Assembly (NCBI GenBank): GCA_017937095.1
Contig: JAGBEG010000017.1
Span: 248,001 to 312,000 of the forward strand
DNA from: Roseburia sp.
GTDB taxonomy: Bacteria; Bacillota; Clostridia; Lachnospirales; Lachnospiraceae
Direction: 5' to 3'
Length of the DNA stretch: 64,000 nt
Part shown: positions 33,506-41,210 of the stretch, in pieces
How the letters are laid out: the number at the start of each line of letters is the position of its first letter
How positions within the stretch are numbered: position 1 is the first letter of the stretch
The notes under the pieces: model-generated
Seen by the model: only the letters and a program-made list of their open reading frames with translations
What the model was told of the DNA's origin: nothing
The model's database searches: none
Made by a program: the position numbers and the translations under genes

Positions 33506-33561
33506 TTGACATAAATACAAAGCAGTCATAAAATATAACAGTGCTATATAACACTGTTATA
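33506..33561 (+). promoter_or_regulatory. Promoter and palindromic operator of the first TetR gene
   Basis: TTGACA (33506-33511) and TAAAAT (33529-33534) are 17 bases apart. TATAACAGTG (33534-33543) and CACTGTTATA (33552-33561) form a perfect inverted repeat with an 8-base spacer, overlapping the -10 by one base. The TetR gene starts 14 bases on, so autorepression is likely. Confidence 0.8.
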
Positions 33562-33574
33562 AGGGGCGATGCAA

Positions 33575-34225
33575 ATGGAAGGACAAAAGGAACAATCGAC
33601 GCTCGAGCGGATTCATGCGGCGGCACAGGCGGAATTTATGGAAAAAGGCTTTCACGCTGCCTCTCTTAGAAATATCGTGAAAACGGCAGGCGTGACGACC
33701 GGAGCTTTCTACGGCTATTATGACAGCAAAGAGGCGCTGTTTGAGGCGCTCGTGGGGGATGCGGCGGAATATGTGCTGAACCTGTTCTGCGGCACGGTGG
33801 ATGATTTCGAGGAAATGGAAGGGGAAGAGCAGACCAGGCAGATGTTTGACGTTTCGCAGGACGTCCTTATGCAGATCCTTGATTATTTTTATGATAATAA
33901 GGACACATTTATGCTGATTCTCACCCGTGCAGAGGGAACAAAATACGCAGATTTCGGTCACCAGCTCGTGGTAAGAGAGGTGGAATCCACGTATACCTAT
34001 ATGGAAACCCTAAAGAAAATGGGGCATCCGGTAGAGCCCTTGAACCGGAATGTGATTCATATGGTAGCCAGCGGGATGTTTTCCGGTTTGTGTGAGACGA
34101 TCATACACGATATGCCCAGAGAGGAGGCAAAGGAATACCTCATGCAGCTTCAGCGATTTTATTCGGCGGGCTGGGAGGAGCTTCTGGGCATCCGGTTCGG
34201 AAGGGAAAGCAAAGAAAGCGAATAG
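33575..34225 (+). CDS. TetR/AcrR-family regulator (of ABC pair 2)
   Basis: ATG 33575 is preferred (AAGGGG eight bases ahead) over ATG 33569. The 216-residue protein has a TetR helix-turn-helix at about residues 10-55 (LRNIVKTAGVTTGAFYGYYD) and an all-helical ligand domain. The C-terminal domain is of unknown type. A perfect operator lies at its own promoter. The second ABC pair starts 110 bases downstream on the same strand, so it probably regulates that pair together with the GTTAG element. A second TetR gene at 40417 sits in the same relation to ABC pair 3. Confidence 0.9.
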   Translation: MEGQKEQSTLERIHAAAQAEFMEKGFHAASLRNIVKTAGVTTGAFYGYYDSKEALFEALVGDAAEYVLNLFCGTVDDFEEMEGEEQTRQMFDVSQDVLMQILDYFYDNKDTFMLILTRAEGTKYADFGHQLVVREVESTYTYMETLKKMGHPVEPLNRNVIHMVASGMFSGLCETIIHDMPREEAKEYLMQLQRFYSAGWEELLGIRFGRESKESE

Positions 34226-34238
34226 AAGAAACGGTGAT

Positions 34239-34282
34239 AACTCTTCGGGCACAGCATGGAGTTTGCTGTGTTTTGAAGAGTT
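34239..34282 (+). terminator. Two-part stem-loop after the first TetR gene
   Basis: AACTCTTC (34239-34246) pairs with GAAGAGTT (34275-34282), enclosing CACAGCA (34250-34256) and TGCTGTG (34264-34270) followed by TTTT. It overlaps the probable promoter of ABC pair 2. Confidence 0.65.
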
Positions 34283-34313
34283 TCATATAAACCATAGGTT
34301 AGTTGCAACTAAC
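34263..34313 (+). promoter_or_regulatory. Promoter and GTTAG-N6-CTAAC operator, ABC pair 2
   Basis: TTGCTG (34263-34268) and TATAAA (34286-34291) are 17 bases apart. GTTAG-TTGCAA-CTAAC at 34298-34313 is a fully symmetric 16-bp palindrome six bases after the -10 and 21 bases before the start codon. Confidence 0.7.
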
Positions 34314-34334
34314 AAACGCAAGGAGGAAAATGTG

Positions 34335-36098
34335 ATGAAACAAAAGGAAAAAGGAGTGATAAGCTGGCTTGCCGAATTTGCAGGTACATACAAGCGTCTG
34401 TATGCCGCAAGCGTTCTGCTTGCGGTCTGCGGTGTGATCTGCAGTATCGTGCCCTACGTCGTTATGGGCGATGTGGTCGCGAAACTGATTGCAGGAAACC
34501 GTGAGTGGACGGAGTATCTGCGGGATGGGCTTTTTATGGCGGTGCTCTGGATGGGAAGAGTTATCTTTCATGCGATTTCTACAAGTTGTTCCCATAAAGC
34601 GACCTTCCGTGTTCTGGCAAATATGAGAAAACGGGTATGTGATAAGCTGGCGAAGGTGCCGCTTGGAATCGTAAAGGATACGCCGTCGGGAAGCCTGAAA
34701 AACATTATTGTAGAGCGCATTGACAGCATTGAGACGACGCTTGCGCATATTTTGCCGGAATTTACGGCAAATATACTGGCTCCGGTGGGCGTATTTATTT
34801 TCCTGCTGGTCGTGGACTGGCGGATGGCGTTCGTATCCCTGATTTCGCTGCCGTTAGGTCTGGTTGCCTATATGGGGATGATGATCGGCTATGAGGAGAG
34901 CTATAAGAACACCGTCACAAAGACGAAGGTGTTAAATGATACGGCAGTGGAATATATCAACGGTATCGAGGTCATCAAGGCGTTCGGCAAAGCTGAAAAT
35001 TCCTATGAAAAATTCAAAGTCGCAGCGAAGGAGGGCGCAGATTGCTATATTGAGTGGATGCGCAGGTGCAATGTATTTTTCAGTATCGCCATGGTGGTTA
35101 CGCCCTGTACGGCAATCTCAGTGCTTCCCATCGGCGGATATTTTGTCATGAAGGGTTCTCTTTCCGCAGCGGATTTTGTTCTCTGCATCATTCTGTCGCT
35201 GGGGCTGATTACTCCGTTGATTACGGTCATGTCCTATTCGGATGATCTGGGAAGACTGCGGACGATCCTTGGGGAAGTAACGGATGTGCTTACCTGGGAG
35301 GAGTTAAAACGCCCGGCGCGCGATAAGGAAAAGCCGAAGGATTATTCTATCACACTTTCCGGCGTGACCTTCGGTTATCACGAAACGGAAGTGCTGCACG
35401 GGATTGACATGGAGATCAAAGAGGGAACGGTCAATGCGTTCGTAGGACCGTCGGGAAGCGGCAAGTCCACGATAGCGAAACTGATTGCCTCCCTGTGGGA
35501 CGTAAAGGGCGGAAGCATTCGAATCGGCGGTGTGGACATCAGGGATCTTTCGCTGGAGGAATACAACCGCAGGGTGGCGTATGTGTCGCAGGATAACTTC
35601 CTTTTTGACGAATCCATAAGAGAAAATATCCGCATGGGCAGACCGGATGCCACGGATCAGGAAGTGGAGGAGGTCGCCAAAAAAAGCGGCTGCCATGAGT
35701 TCATCATGGAGCTTCCGAGGGGCTATGATACCATAGCCGGAGGTGCAGGCGGGCATCTTTCCGGCGGCGAGAGACAGAGAATCGCCATTGCAAGAGCCAT
35801 GTTAAAGGATGCCCCGATTGTCATTCTGGACGAGGCGACGGCGTATACCGATCCTGAGAATGAGGCGGTGATTCAGGCGTCCGTGGCGAAACTGGTACAG
35901 GGCAGGACGCTGATCGTCATTGCACACCGTCTGTCTACCATTACCGATGCGGACAGAATCTTTGTCATTGACGACGGCAGGATCGCGGAGGAAGGAACCC
36001 ATGAGGAGCTTCTCGCGGATGGCGGACTGTACGCAAAGCTTTGGGAGTCCCATATCGGCGTAAAGAATATGGAGAAGGAAGGTGTGGCATATGCTTAA
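34335..36098 (+). CDS. ABC transporter half, membrane plus ATPase (pair 2, first subunit)
   Basis: ATG 34335 follows AGGAGG. The frame is open far upstream, but without a start signal, so this start is firm. The 587-residue chain has six helices and an ATPase domain (VGPSGSGKSTIAKL, LSGGERQRIAIARAM, VILDEATAYTD) with the catalytic Glu. The membrane domain contains SHKATFRVLANMRKRVCDKL and RIDSIETTLAHILPE, motifs shared with the first subunits of pairs 1 and 3, so the three are paralogs. It overlaps the second subunit by eight bases. Transport direction is not shown by sequence. Confidence 0.92.
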   Translation: MKQKEKGVISWLAEFAGTYKRLYAASVLLAVCGVICSIVPYVVMGDVVAKLIAGNREWTEYLRDGLFMAVLWMGRVIFHAISTSCSHKATFRVLANMRKRVCDKLAKVPLGIVKDTPSGSLKNIIVERIDSIETTLAHILPEFTANILAPVGVFIFLLVVDWRMAFVSLISLPLGLVAYMGMMIGYEESYKNTVTKTKVLNDTAVEYINGIEVIKAFGKAENSYEKFKVAAKEGADCYIEWMRRCNVFFSIAMVVTPCTAISVLPIGGYFVMKGSLSAADFVLCIILSLGLITPLITVMSYSDDLGRLRTILGEVTDVLTWEELKRPARDKEKPKDYSITLSGVTFGYHETEVLHGIDMEIKEGTVNAFVGPSGSGKSTIAKLIASLWDVKGGSIRIGGVDIRDLSLEEYNRRVAYVSQDNFLFDESIRENIRMGRPDATDQEVEEVAKKSGCHEFIMELPRGYDTIAGGAGGHLSGGERQRIAIARAMLKDAPIVILDEATAYTDPENEAVIQASVAKLVQGRTLIVIAHRLSTITDADRIFVIDDGRIAEEGTHEELLADGGLYAKLWESHIGVKNMEKEGVAYA

Positions 36099-37908
36099 AA
36101 TCTATCGGAAGTTTTTCAATTTCTGCGGAACGACAAATAAAGGGAAATTCTACCGTTCGCTGGTATACGGCGTGATTCTTGCCTTTATGGAAGCTCTAAA
36201 AATTCCGGCGATCATGCTGGTCTTACAGGGTGCGATCAATGCGTCCATTACGCCAAAGCTTTTATGGCAGTGCTTTGGGATTCTTGTTTTCAGCGTTATC
36301 GCAGGCTCCGTTGTCAAATACCGCGCTACGATCTTACAGTGCGAAGCGGGCTATGGCACGGCGGCGGGCAAGCGTATTGAGATTGCGGAGCACATGCGCT
36401 ATCTTCCCATGGGATATTTCAACAAAAACAGCCTTGGCTATATTACCTCCGTCACCACGAACACGATGGAGAACCTTGCGGACGTGGCGACGAGAGTCGT
36501 CATGCTGACGACGCAGGGGGTTCTTAACACCTGTATTATCGCACTCATGGTTCTGGTCTATGATTGGAGAATCGGGCTTGTGGTCGTGGCGGGAATGGGC
36601 CTCTTTTTCCTTGTCAACCGCACGATGCACCGCAGAAATCAATATCTTGCGCCGAAAAAGGTGAAGACAGACACGACACTCGTAGAAAAAGTCATCGAGT
36701 ATGTACAGGGAATCGCGGAGGTCAAGGGTTATAACCTCACCGGAAAGGCGTCAAAGCGTTTGAACGACGCCATTGACGAAAATGCTGACTGCAACATTGA
36801 GATGGAGATGTCCTTCATTCCCTTTATGACCATACAGAACGGCGTGATCAAGCTGACAGGCGTTGCCATGACGCTGCTGTCCGTTTTTCTGTATCTGAAC
36901 GGAAGGATGGAGCTTTTAATCTGTATCGGAATGAATATCTGCTCATTTATGGTATTTGCAAGCTTAGAGCAGGCGGGAAATTATTCGGCGCTGCTGCGTA
37001 CCGTGGACGTCAGCGTGGATAAGGCGCAGGAAATCCTGAATCTGCCCGCCATGGACATTGACGGAAAGGACATTGCGCCGGAAAATCACGATGTGGATTT
37101 AGAGAACGTCGAATTTTCCTATGACAAGAGCCTGGCTGCCGATACGGCGGCAGGCGAAAGCTTCGCGGAGGGCGGCAGTCTGCCGGAGGATAGCTATACG
37201 CCGCGAGGCGGCGCTAAGATTATTGACAATGTGTCTATTCATATTCCGGAAAAGACCACCACTGCCATTGTGGGACCGAGCGGCGGCGGCAAGACTACGC
37301 TCTGCCATCTGATCGCCCGTTTCTGGGACGTGGATGCGGGAAGCGTCTCGCTGGGCGGCGTGGATGTAAGAGCGTACAGTATGGACAGCCTGATGAAGAA
37401 TTTCAGCTTCGTGTTCCAGAATGTCTATCTGTTTGCGGATACGATCGCGAATAATATCCGCTTCGGTCAGGAGGACGCGCCGATGGAGAAGGTCATCGAA
37501 GCGGCGAAGGCGGCGTGCTGTCATGAATTTATCATGGCGCTGCCCGACGGCTACGACACCGTGATCGGAGAGGGCGGCGCAAGCCTTTCCGGCGGCGAAA
37601 AGCAGCGCATTTCCATTGCGCGGGCAATCATGAAGGATTCGCCTGTCATTATTCTGGACGAGGCGACCGCAAATGTAGACCCGGAGAACGAGAAGGAGCT
37701 TGTGGCGGCGATCGATGCGCTCACAAGGGAGAAGACGATCTTCATGATTGCGCACAGGCTAAAGACGGTGCAGAATGCAGACCGGATTCTTGTCGTCGAC
37801 AAGGGCAGAATTGTGCAGCAGGGCAGACATGAGGAGCTGATGCAGCAGGAGGGCATCTATAAGCGGTTCGTGCAGTCGAGAGAGCTGGCGGCTGGTTGGA
37901 AGCTGTAG
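36091..37908 (+). CDS. ABC transporter half, membrane plus ATPase (pair 2, second subunit)
   Basis: ATG 36091 overlaps the previous stop; GGAGAAGGAAGG lies ahead. The 605-residue chain has six helices and an ATPase domain (VGPSGGGKTTLCHL, LSGGEKQRISIARAI, IILDEATANVD). A linker rich in Ala/Glu/Gly (residues about 347-372) separates the domains, as in the second subunit of pair 1. Membrane-domain motifs (MGYFNKNSLGYITSVTTN) recur in pair 3 as MGFFNENSLGEVTGVCTT. It acts as a heterodimer with the preceding gene product. Confidence 0.92.
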   Translation: MLKIYRKFFNFCGTTNKGKFYRSLVYGVILAFMEALKIPAIMLVLQGAINASITPKLLWQCFGILVFSVIAGSVVKYRATILQCEAGYGTAAGKRIEIAEHMRYLPMGYFNKNSLGYITSVTTNTMENLADVATRVVMLTTQGVLNTCIIALMVLVYDWRIGLVVVAGMGLFFLVNRTMHRRNQYLAPKKVKTDTTLVEKVIEYVQGIAEVKGYNLTGKASKRLNDAIDENADCNIEMEMSFIPFMTIQNGVIKLTGVAMTLLSVFLYLNGRMELLICIGMNICSFMVFASLEQAGNYSALLRTVDVSVDKAQEILNLPAMDIDGKDIAPENHDVDLENVEFSYDKSLAADTAAGESFAEGGSLPEDSYTPRGGAKIIDNVSIHIPEKTTTAIVGPSGGGKTTLCHLIARFWDVDAGSVSLGGVDVRAYSMDSLMKNFSFVFQNVYLFADTIANNIRFGQEDAPMEKVIEAAKAACCHEFIMALPDGYDTVIGEGGASLSGGEKQRISIARAIMKDSPVIILDEATANVDPENEKELVAAIDALTREKTIFMIAHRLKTVQNADRILVVDKGRIVQQGRHEELMQQEGIYKRFVQSRELAAGWKL

Positions 37909-37928
37909 GGAGAAGTTAGGTCCCTTTC

Positions 37929-37984
37929 TTGACAGATGACAGGCATACTAAGTATAATATCCGTATACCCCTAAGGGTATACGG
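37929..37984 (+). promoter_or_regulatory. Promoter and CsoR operator of csoR-like gene
   Basis: TTGACA (37929-37934) and TATAAT (37953-37958) are 18 bases apart. CCGTATACCC-CTAA-GGGTATACGG (37961-37984) is a perfect inverted repeat of the known CsoR type (TACCC-N4-GGGTA) directly downstream of the -10. Confidence 0.88.
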
Positions 37985-37993
37985 AGGTGGAAA

Positions 37994-38269
37994 ATGAGAC
38001 AATGTATGGATGCGGATAATTTACACCGCAGATTAAAAAAGATTATCGGACAGGTGCAGGCGATCGACCGGATGATTGACGAGGATGTTCCCTGTGAGGA
38101 CGTCTTATCGCAGATCAACGCTGCAAAATCTGCGCTTCACAGAGCGGGGCAGGTCGTATTGGAGGGGCATATCAAGCATTGCGTCCGCGACGGAATCGAG
38201 CATGGGGATGCGGATAAAACAATCGAAAGCTTCACAAAAGCAGTGGAACGCTTTGCAAATATGACGTAA
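37994..38269 (+). CDS. csoR: CsoR-type metal-sensing repressor
   Basis: ATG 37994 follows GGAGG in the operator arm. The 91-residue all-helical protein belongs to DUF156/CsoR (RLKKIIGQVQAIDRMIDEDV). Cys34, His59 and Cys63 have the spacing of the three Cu(I) ligands of CsoR, which supports copper rather than formaldehyde (FrmR) or nickel (RcnR) sensing. It binds the inverted repeats at 37961 and at the downstream ATPase promoter and releases DNA on Cu(I) binding. A perfect terminator follows at 38281, so the ATPase gene has its own promoter. Confidence 0.92.
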   Translation: MRQCMDADNLHRRLKKIIGQVQAIDRMIDEDVPCEDVLSQINAAKSALHRAGQVVLEGHIKHCVRDGIEHGDADKTIESFTKAVERFANMT

Positions 38270-38280
38270 GGCGCGCGGTA

Positions 38281-38328
38281 AACTGGGGTGTTACATTCAC
38301 TTTCCTGAATGTAACACCCCAGTTTTTT
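38281..38328 (+). terminator. Strong rho-independent terminator after csoR
   Basis: A perfect 19-base stem (38281-38299 with 38306-38324, GGGGTGTTACATTC inside) with a six-base loop, followed by T-rich sequence. It isolates csoR from the ATPase gene. Confidence 0.92.
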
Positions 38329-38350
38329 GTGTAAGCACGCAGGTTTTATC

Positions 38351-38400
38351 TTGACAACCCATACCCCTACGGGTATTATATACCTATACCCCCATGGGTA
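38351..38400 (+). promoter_or_regulatory. ATPase promoter with two CsoR operators
   Basis: TTGACA (38351-38356) and TATTAT (38374-38379) are 17 bases apart. ATACCC-CTAC-GGGTAT (38361-38376) lies inside the spacer and -10. TACCC-CCAT-GGGTA (38387-38400) lies just after it. Both match the operator upstream of csoR. Confidence 0.88.
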
Positions 38401-38416
38401 GAAAGGAGGAGCTGAG

Positions 38417-40300
38417 ATGAAGCAATTCATAGAAAAACTGGAACACTTCATGGAATCAGGCGGCATGAAAAAGGATGTGATACTGCTCATCATTTCAGGG
38501 ACAGCGCTTTTGATCAGTGTGTTAGCCCCTGGTCTGTTTCCTTTTGATGCGGCATGGATCGCAATTATTCTCTGCGGTATTCCCATTCTTATTGAAGCGT
38601 TCATTGGGCTGGTCACTGCCTTTGACATAAAGGCGGATGTCCTTGTTTCCATGGCGTTGATTGCTTCCGTTTTCATTGGCGAGGATTTCGCAGCCGGAGA
38701 AGTCGCGTTTATCATGCAGCTCGGCGCCTTGCTGGAGGATCTGACCGTGGCAAAGGCAAGGGCGGGCATAGAGAAGCTTGTCCATCTTACGCCGCAGACG
38801 GCGCGGGTCATCAGAGGAAATGAGGAGAGTGTGATTCCTGCTAAGGAGGTTGGTGTCGGAGATATTCTTCGTGTATTTCCCGGGGAGAGCATCCCTGTGG
38901 ATGGCGTTATTATAAGCGGACAGACCTCGATCAATCAGGCGGTGATGACGGGAGAGTCATTACCGGTGGATAAGACGGCAGGGGATGAGGTTTCCAGCGG
39001 AACGGTGAATCAGTTCGGCACATTTGAGATGAAGGCGACGAAGGTCGGGGAGGACAGTTCGATTCAGAGAATGATCCGCCTTGTGCAGTCAGCAGATGCC
39101 GGAAAAGCGAAAATTGTAGGCATTGCGGACAGATGGGCGACATGGGTTGTCGTGATAGCGCTTGCCGCTTCGCTTTTGACATGGATTTTTACGGGTCAGA
39201 TCATCCGTGCTGTTACCATTCTGGTCGTGTTCTGTCCCTGTGCGCTGGTGCTTGCCACCCCTACGGCGATCATGGCTGCCATCGGGAATGCCACGAAGCA
39301 TGGTTTTCTGGTGCGCGAAGGAGACGCGTTAGAGCGGCTGGCGGAAGTAAAGCGGATCGCCTTTGACAAAACAGGAACGCTTACATACGGGATGCCGCAG
39401 GTTACGGCGGTAAAAAGCGTCAGCAGCCAATTTACCGACGCGGCGCTGTATGCCTATGCCGCCTCTGTGGAACAGTTTTCAGAGCACCCGTTAGGAAAAG
39501 CCGTCGTCCGTTGTTACAGGCAGGAGTGTGCGGACGGCATACTTCCTGCCGGACAATTTCAGATGCTGCCCGGACGCGGCGTATCTGCGCTGATCGAGGG
39601 AAAAAGGATACTTGCAGGCAACGAAGAAATGCTCACAGAACATCAGATTGAAATACCTGACGAAATTCATTCCGATACACAGGCGTATCTTAAGAAGGGC
39701 GGTACAGTGATTTACATTGCCGGGAACCAAAGCCTGATCGGATATTTCGTATTGTCTGACACGATCCGCAAAGAGAGCGGACAAATGATAGCGGAGATAA
39801 AGGCAGGCGGCGTTATTCCGGTACTTTTGACAGGCGACAATGAAAATGCTGCGGGTACGATTGCAAGAGAACTGCAGATTGATGAAGTACATGCAAACTG
39901 CCTGCCGGAAAATAAATTAAACAGGATAGACGAGTATCAGAAGGAAAATCTGCCTGTCTGCATGATCGGCGACGGCGTAAACGACGCTCCTGCATTGAAA
40001 AAGGCAAATGTCGGCATTGCAATGGGCGGAGTGGGAAGCGATATCGCTGTGGATGCTGCGGATATTGCACTCGTGGATGACGAAATAAAAGAACTGCCGC
40101 ATTTGCTCGCATTGTCAAAACGAATGATGATAACCATTAAATGTAATCTTAGTTTTTCTATGGGACTGAATTTTGTTGCAATCATATTGGCGATTACGGG
40201 CGTTCTTAACCCCGTTGTAGGCGCGCTGGTGCACAATGCAGGTTCGGTGCTTGTCATTGTAAATTCAGCATTGTTATTGAAATGGAGGAAAAACAGTTGA
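38417..40300 (+). CDS. Heavy-metal P1B-type ATPase, no HMA domain
   Basis: ATG 38417 follows AGGAGG. The 627-residue protein has TGES (residues 178-181), the metal-site CPC motif (273-275, VFCPCALVLATPTA), the phosphorylation site DKTGT with Asp317, SEHPLGK and GDGVNDAPAL. The last helix carries LVHNAGSVLVIVNSA, closer to the HN-x-x-S pattern than to the MxxSS of classical CopA, so metal choice is less clear than the CsoR context suggests. No N-terminal HMA domain is present; a free HMA protein is encoded at 21348. It exports metal, most likely Cu(I), under CsoR. Confidence 0.9.
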   Translation: MKQFIEKLEHFMESGGMKKDVILLIISGTALLISVLAPGLFPFDAAWIAIILCGIPILIEAFIGLVTAFDIKADVLVSMALIASVFIGEDFAAGEVAFIMQLGALLEDLTVAKARAGIEKLVHLTPQTARVIRGNEESVIPAKEVGVGDILRVFPGESIPVDGVIISGQTSINQAVMTGESLPVDKTAGDEVSSGTVNQFGTFEMKATKVGEDSSIQRMIRLVQSADAGKAKIVGIADRWATWVVVIALAASLLTWIFTGQIIRAVTILVVFCPCALVLATPTAIMAAIGNATKHGFLVREGDALERLAEVKRIAFDKTGTLTYGMPQVTAVKSVSSQFTDAALYAYAASVEQFSEHPLGKAVVRCYRQECADGILPAGQFQMLPGRGVSALIEGKRILAGNEEMLTEHQIEIPDEIHSDTQAYLKKGGTVIYIAGNQSLIGYFVLSDTIRKESGQMIAEIKAGGVIPVLLTGDNENAAGTIARELQIDEVHANCLPENKLNRIDEYQKENLPVCMIGDGVNDAPALKKANVGIAMGGVGSDIAVDAADIALVDDEIKELPHLLALSKRMMITIKCNLSFSMGLNFVAIILAITGVLNPVVGALVHNAGSVLVIVNSALLLKWRKNS

Positions 40301-40367
40301 CAGCCAGGAAAAAGAAAGATATAATAACAACGTTATGAAACAATGTTATGAAACGATGTTACAAAAT
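40297..40367 (+). promoter_or_regulatory. Promoter of second TetR gene with triple 13-base repeat
   Basis: TTGACA (40297-40302) overlaps the ATPase stop codon. TATAAT (40320-40325) follows after 17 bases, a consensus promoter. Three head-to-tail 13-base units follow (AACGTTATGAAAC, AATGTTATGAAAC, GATGTTACAAAAT; 40329-40367), a likely operator array for the TetR protein encoded 50 bases downstream. Confidence 0.78.
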
Positions 40368-40416
40368 ATCGTAAAGAAAAGCGGTTAGAAATCAAAACCG
40401 GAAAGCGGGGAGCAGA

Positions 40417-41049
40417 ATGGCGAAGCAGATCGAAGGCGTATACGAGCGCATTTTAGAGTGTGCCAAGGCGGAGTTTTTAGATAAGGGTTATGTGGATGCG
40501 TCCCTCAGAACCATTGCGGCGAACGCCGATACCAGCACCAATTCCATCTATGTGCGGTTCAAGGACAAGGAAGGGCTGTTTTCTGCAATTGTGGAACCGG
40601 CGGTAAACACATTGATGGATATGTTCCGCAATGTGCAGGAGACATTTCACAGCTTTGACAGCGAGACACAGAAGCAGCAGATGGGAAAATATTCTTCGAA
40701 CGGAATGCTTGCAATGATCGACTATATCTACGATCATCTGGATGAGTTCCGCCTTTTGCTGGACGCCTCTTACGGCACGAGATACCAGAATTTCGTGGAT
40801 GAGCTGGTCCGTGTGGAAACGGAGTACACCTACAAATATATGGAGGCGACCGGGTGTTTTATGGAAATGGAAGAAGCTGTTTCCCGTGACTTTCTGCACA
40901 TTGTGGACACTGCTTATTTTGAGGGGATTTTTGAGGTCATCCGTCATGGTATGGGCAGGGAACGCGCAAAGCAGTATGTTTCCATGCTGGGAGAGTACCA
41001 TCACGCAGGCTTTCAGGCAATTGTAGGCAGCGGAGAAGAAATATTGTGA
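40417..41049 (+). CDS. TetR/AcrR-family regulator (of ABC pair 3)
   Basis: ATG 40417 follows GGGGAG. The 210-residue protein has the TetR helix-turn-helix (LRTIAANADTSTNSIYVRFK) and a helical ligand domain that shares ITC-like stretches with the protein at 33575 (EFRLLLDASYGTRYQNFVDE versus the related segment there). The repeats at its promoter suggest autoregulation. ABC pair 3 follows on the same strand, matching the TetR-plus-pair unit at 33575-37908, so a duplicated cassette is likely. Ligand unknown. Confidence 0.9.
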   Translation: MAKQIEGVYERILECAKAEFLDKGYVDASLRTIAANADTSTNSIYVRFKDKEGLFSAIVEPAVNTLMDMFRNVQETFHSFDSETQKQQMGKYSSNGMLAMIDYIYDHLDEFRLLLDASYGTRYQNFVDELVRVETEYTYKYMEATGCFMEMEEAVSRDFLHIVDTAYFEGIFEVIRHGMGRERAKQYVSMLGEYHHAGFQAIVGSGEEIL

Positions 41050-41053
41050 AACG

Positions 41054-41099
41054 GGCTGTTATGCCAGACGGAGACAGGAATCCGTCCGGCATGACAGCC
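41054..41099 (+). terminator. Stem-loop after second TetR gene
   Basis: GGCTGTTATGCC and GACGGA (41054-41073) pair with TCCGTC and GGCATGACAGCC (41080-41099), with G-U pairs and one mismatch. The following sequence is A-rich, not T-rich, so termination is possible but not certain. Confidence 0.5.
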
Positions 41100-41116
41100 T
41101 TAAAATAAAACATTGG

Positions 41117-41132
41117 GTTAGGTGCCACTAAC
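41117..41132 (+). promoter_or_regulatory. GTTAG-N6-CTAAC operator, ABC pair 3
   Basis: GTTAG-GTGCCA-CTAAC (GGTTAG to CTAACC in full) lies 74 bases before the first ABC subunit. It is the fourth perfect copy of the element. Confidence 0.68.
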
Positions 41133-41165
41133 CAAAAACAAGGAGGAAAATCCTCTGCTCCTGCA

Positions 41166-41210
41166 ATGGCAGTCGCATTTTCCTTCGGAAAACAAGGAGG
41201 ACTCACATGA
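41166..41210 (+). CDS. Possible 14-residue leader peptide
   Basis: An ATG at 41166 opens MAVAFSFGKQGGLT, whose TGA overlaps the ABC start ATG (ATGA). An AAGGAGG lies about 18 bases ahead, too far for a good site, and a second AAGGAGG inside the peptide serves the ABC gene. The pair of ribosome-binding sites looks like a small duplication or insertion compared with pair 2. Translation of the peptide is unproven. Confidence 0.25.
   Translation: MAVAFSFGKQGGLT

Noticed and set aside
34092-34334. N-terminal extension of the pair 2 ABC subunit (open frame from 34092)
   Set aside because: It overlaps the TetR gene and terminator out of frame and lacks a start signal; ATG 34335 has AGGAGG and aligns with the paralogs.
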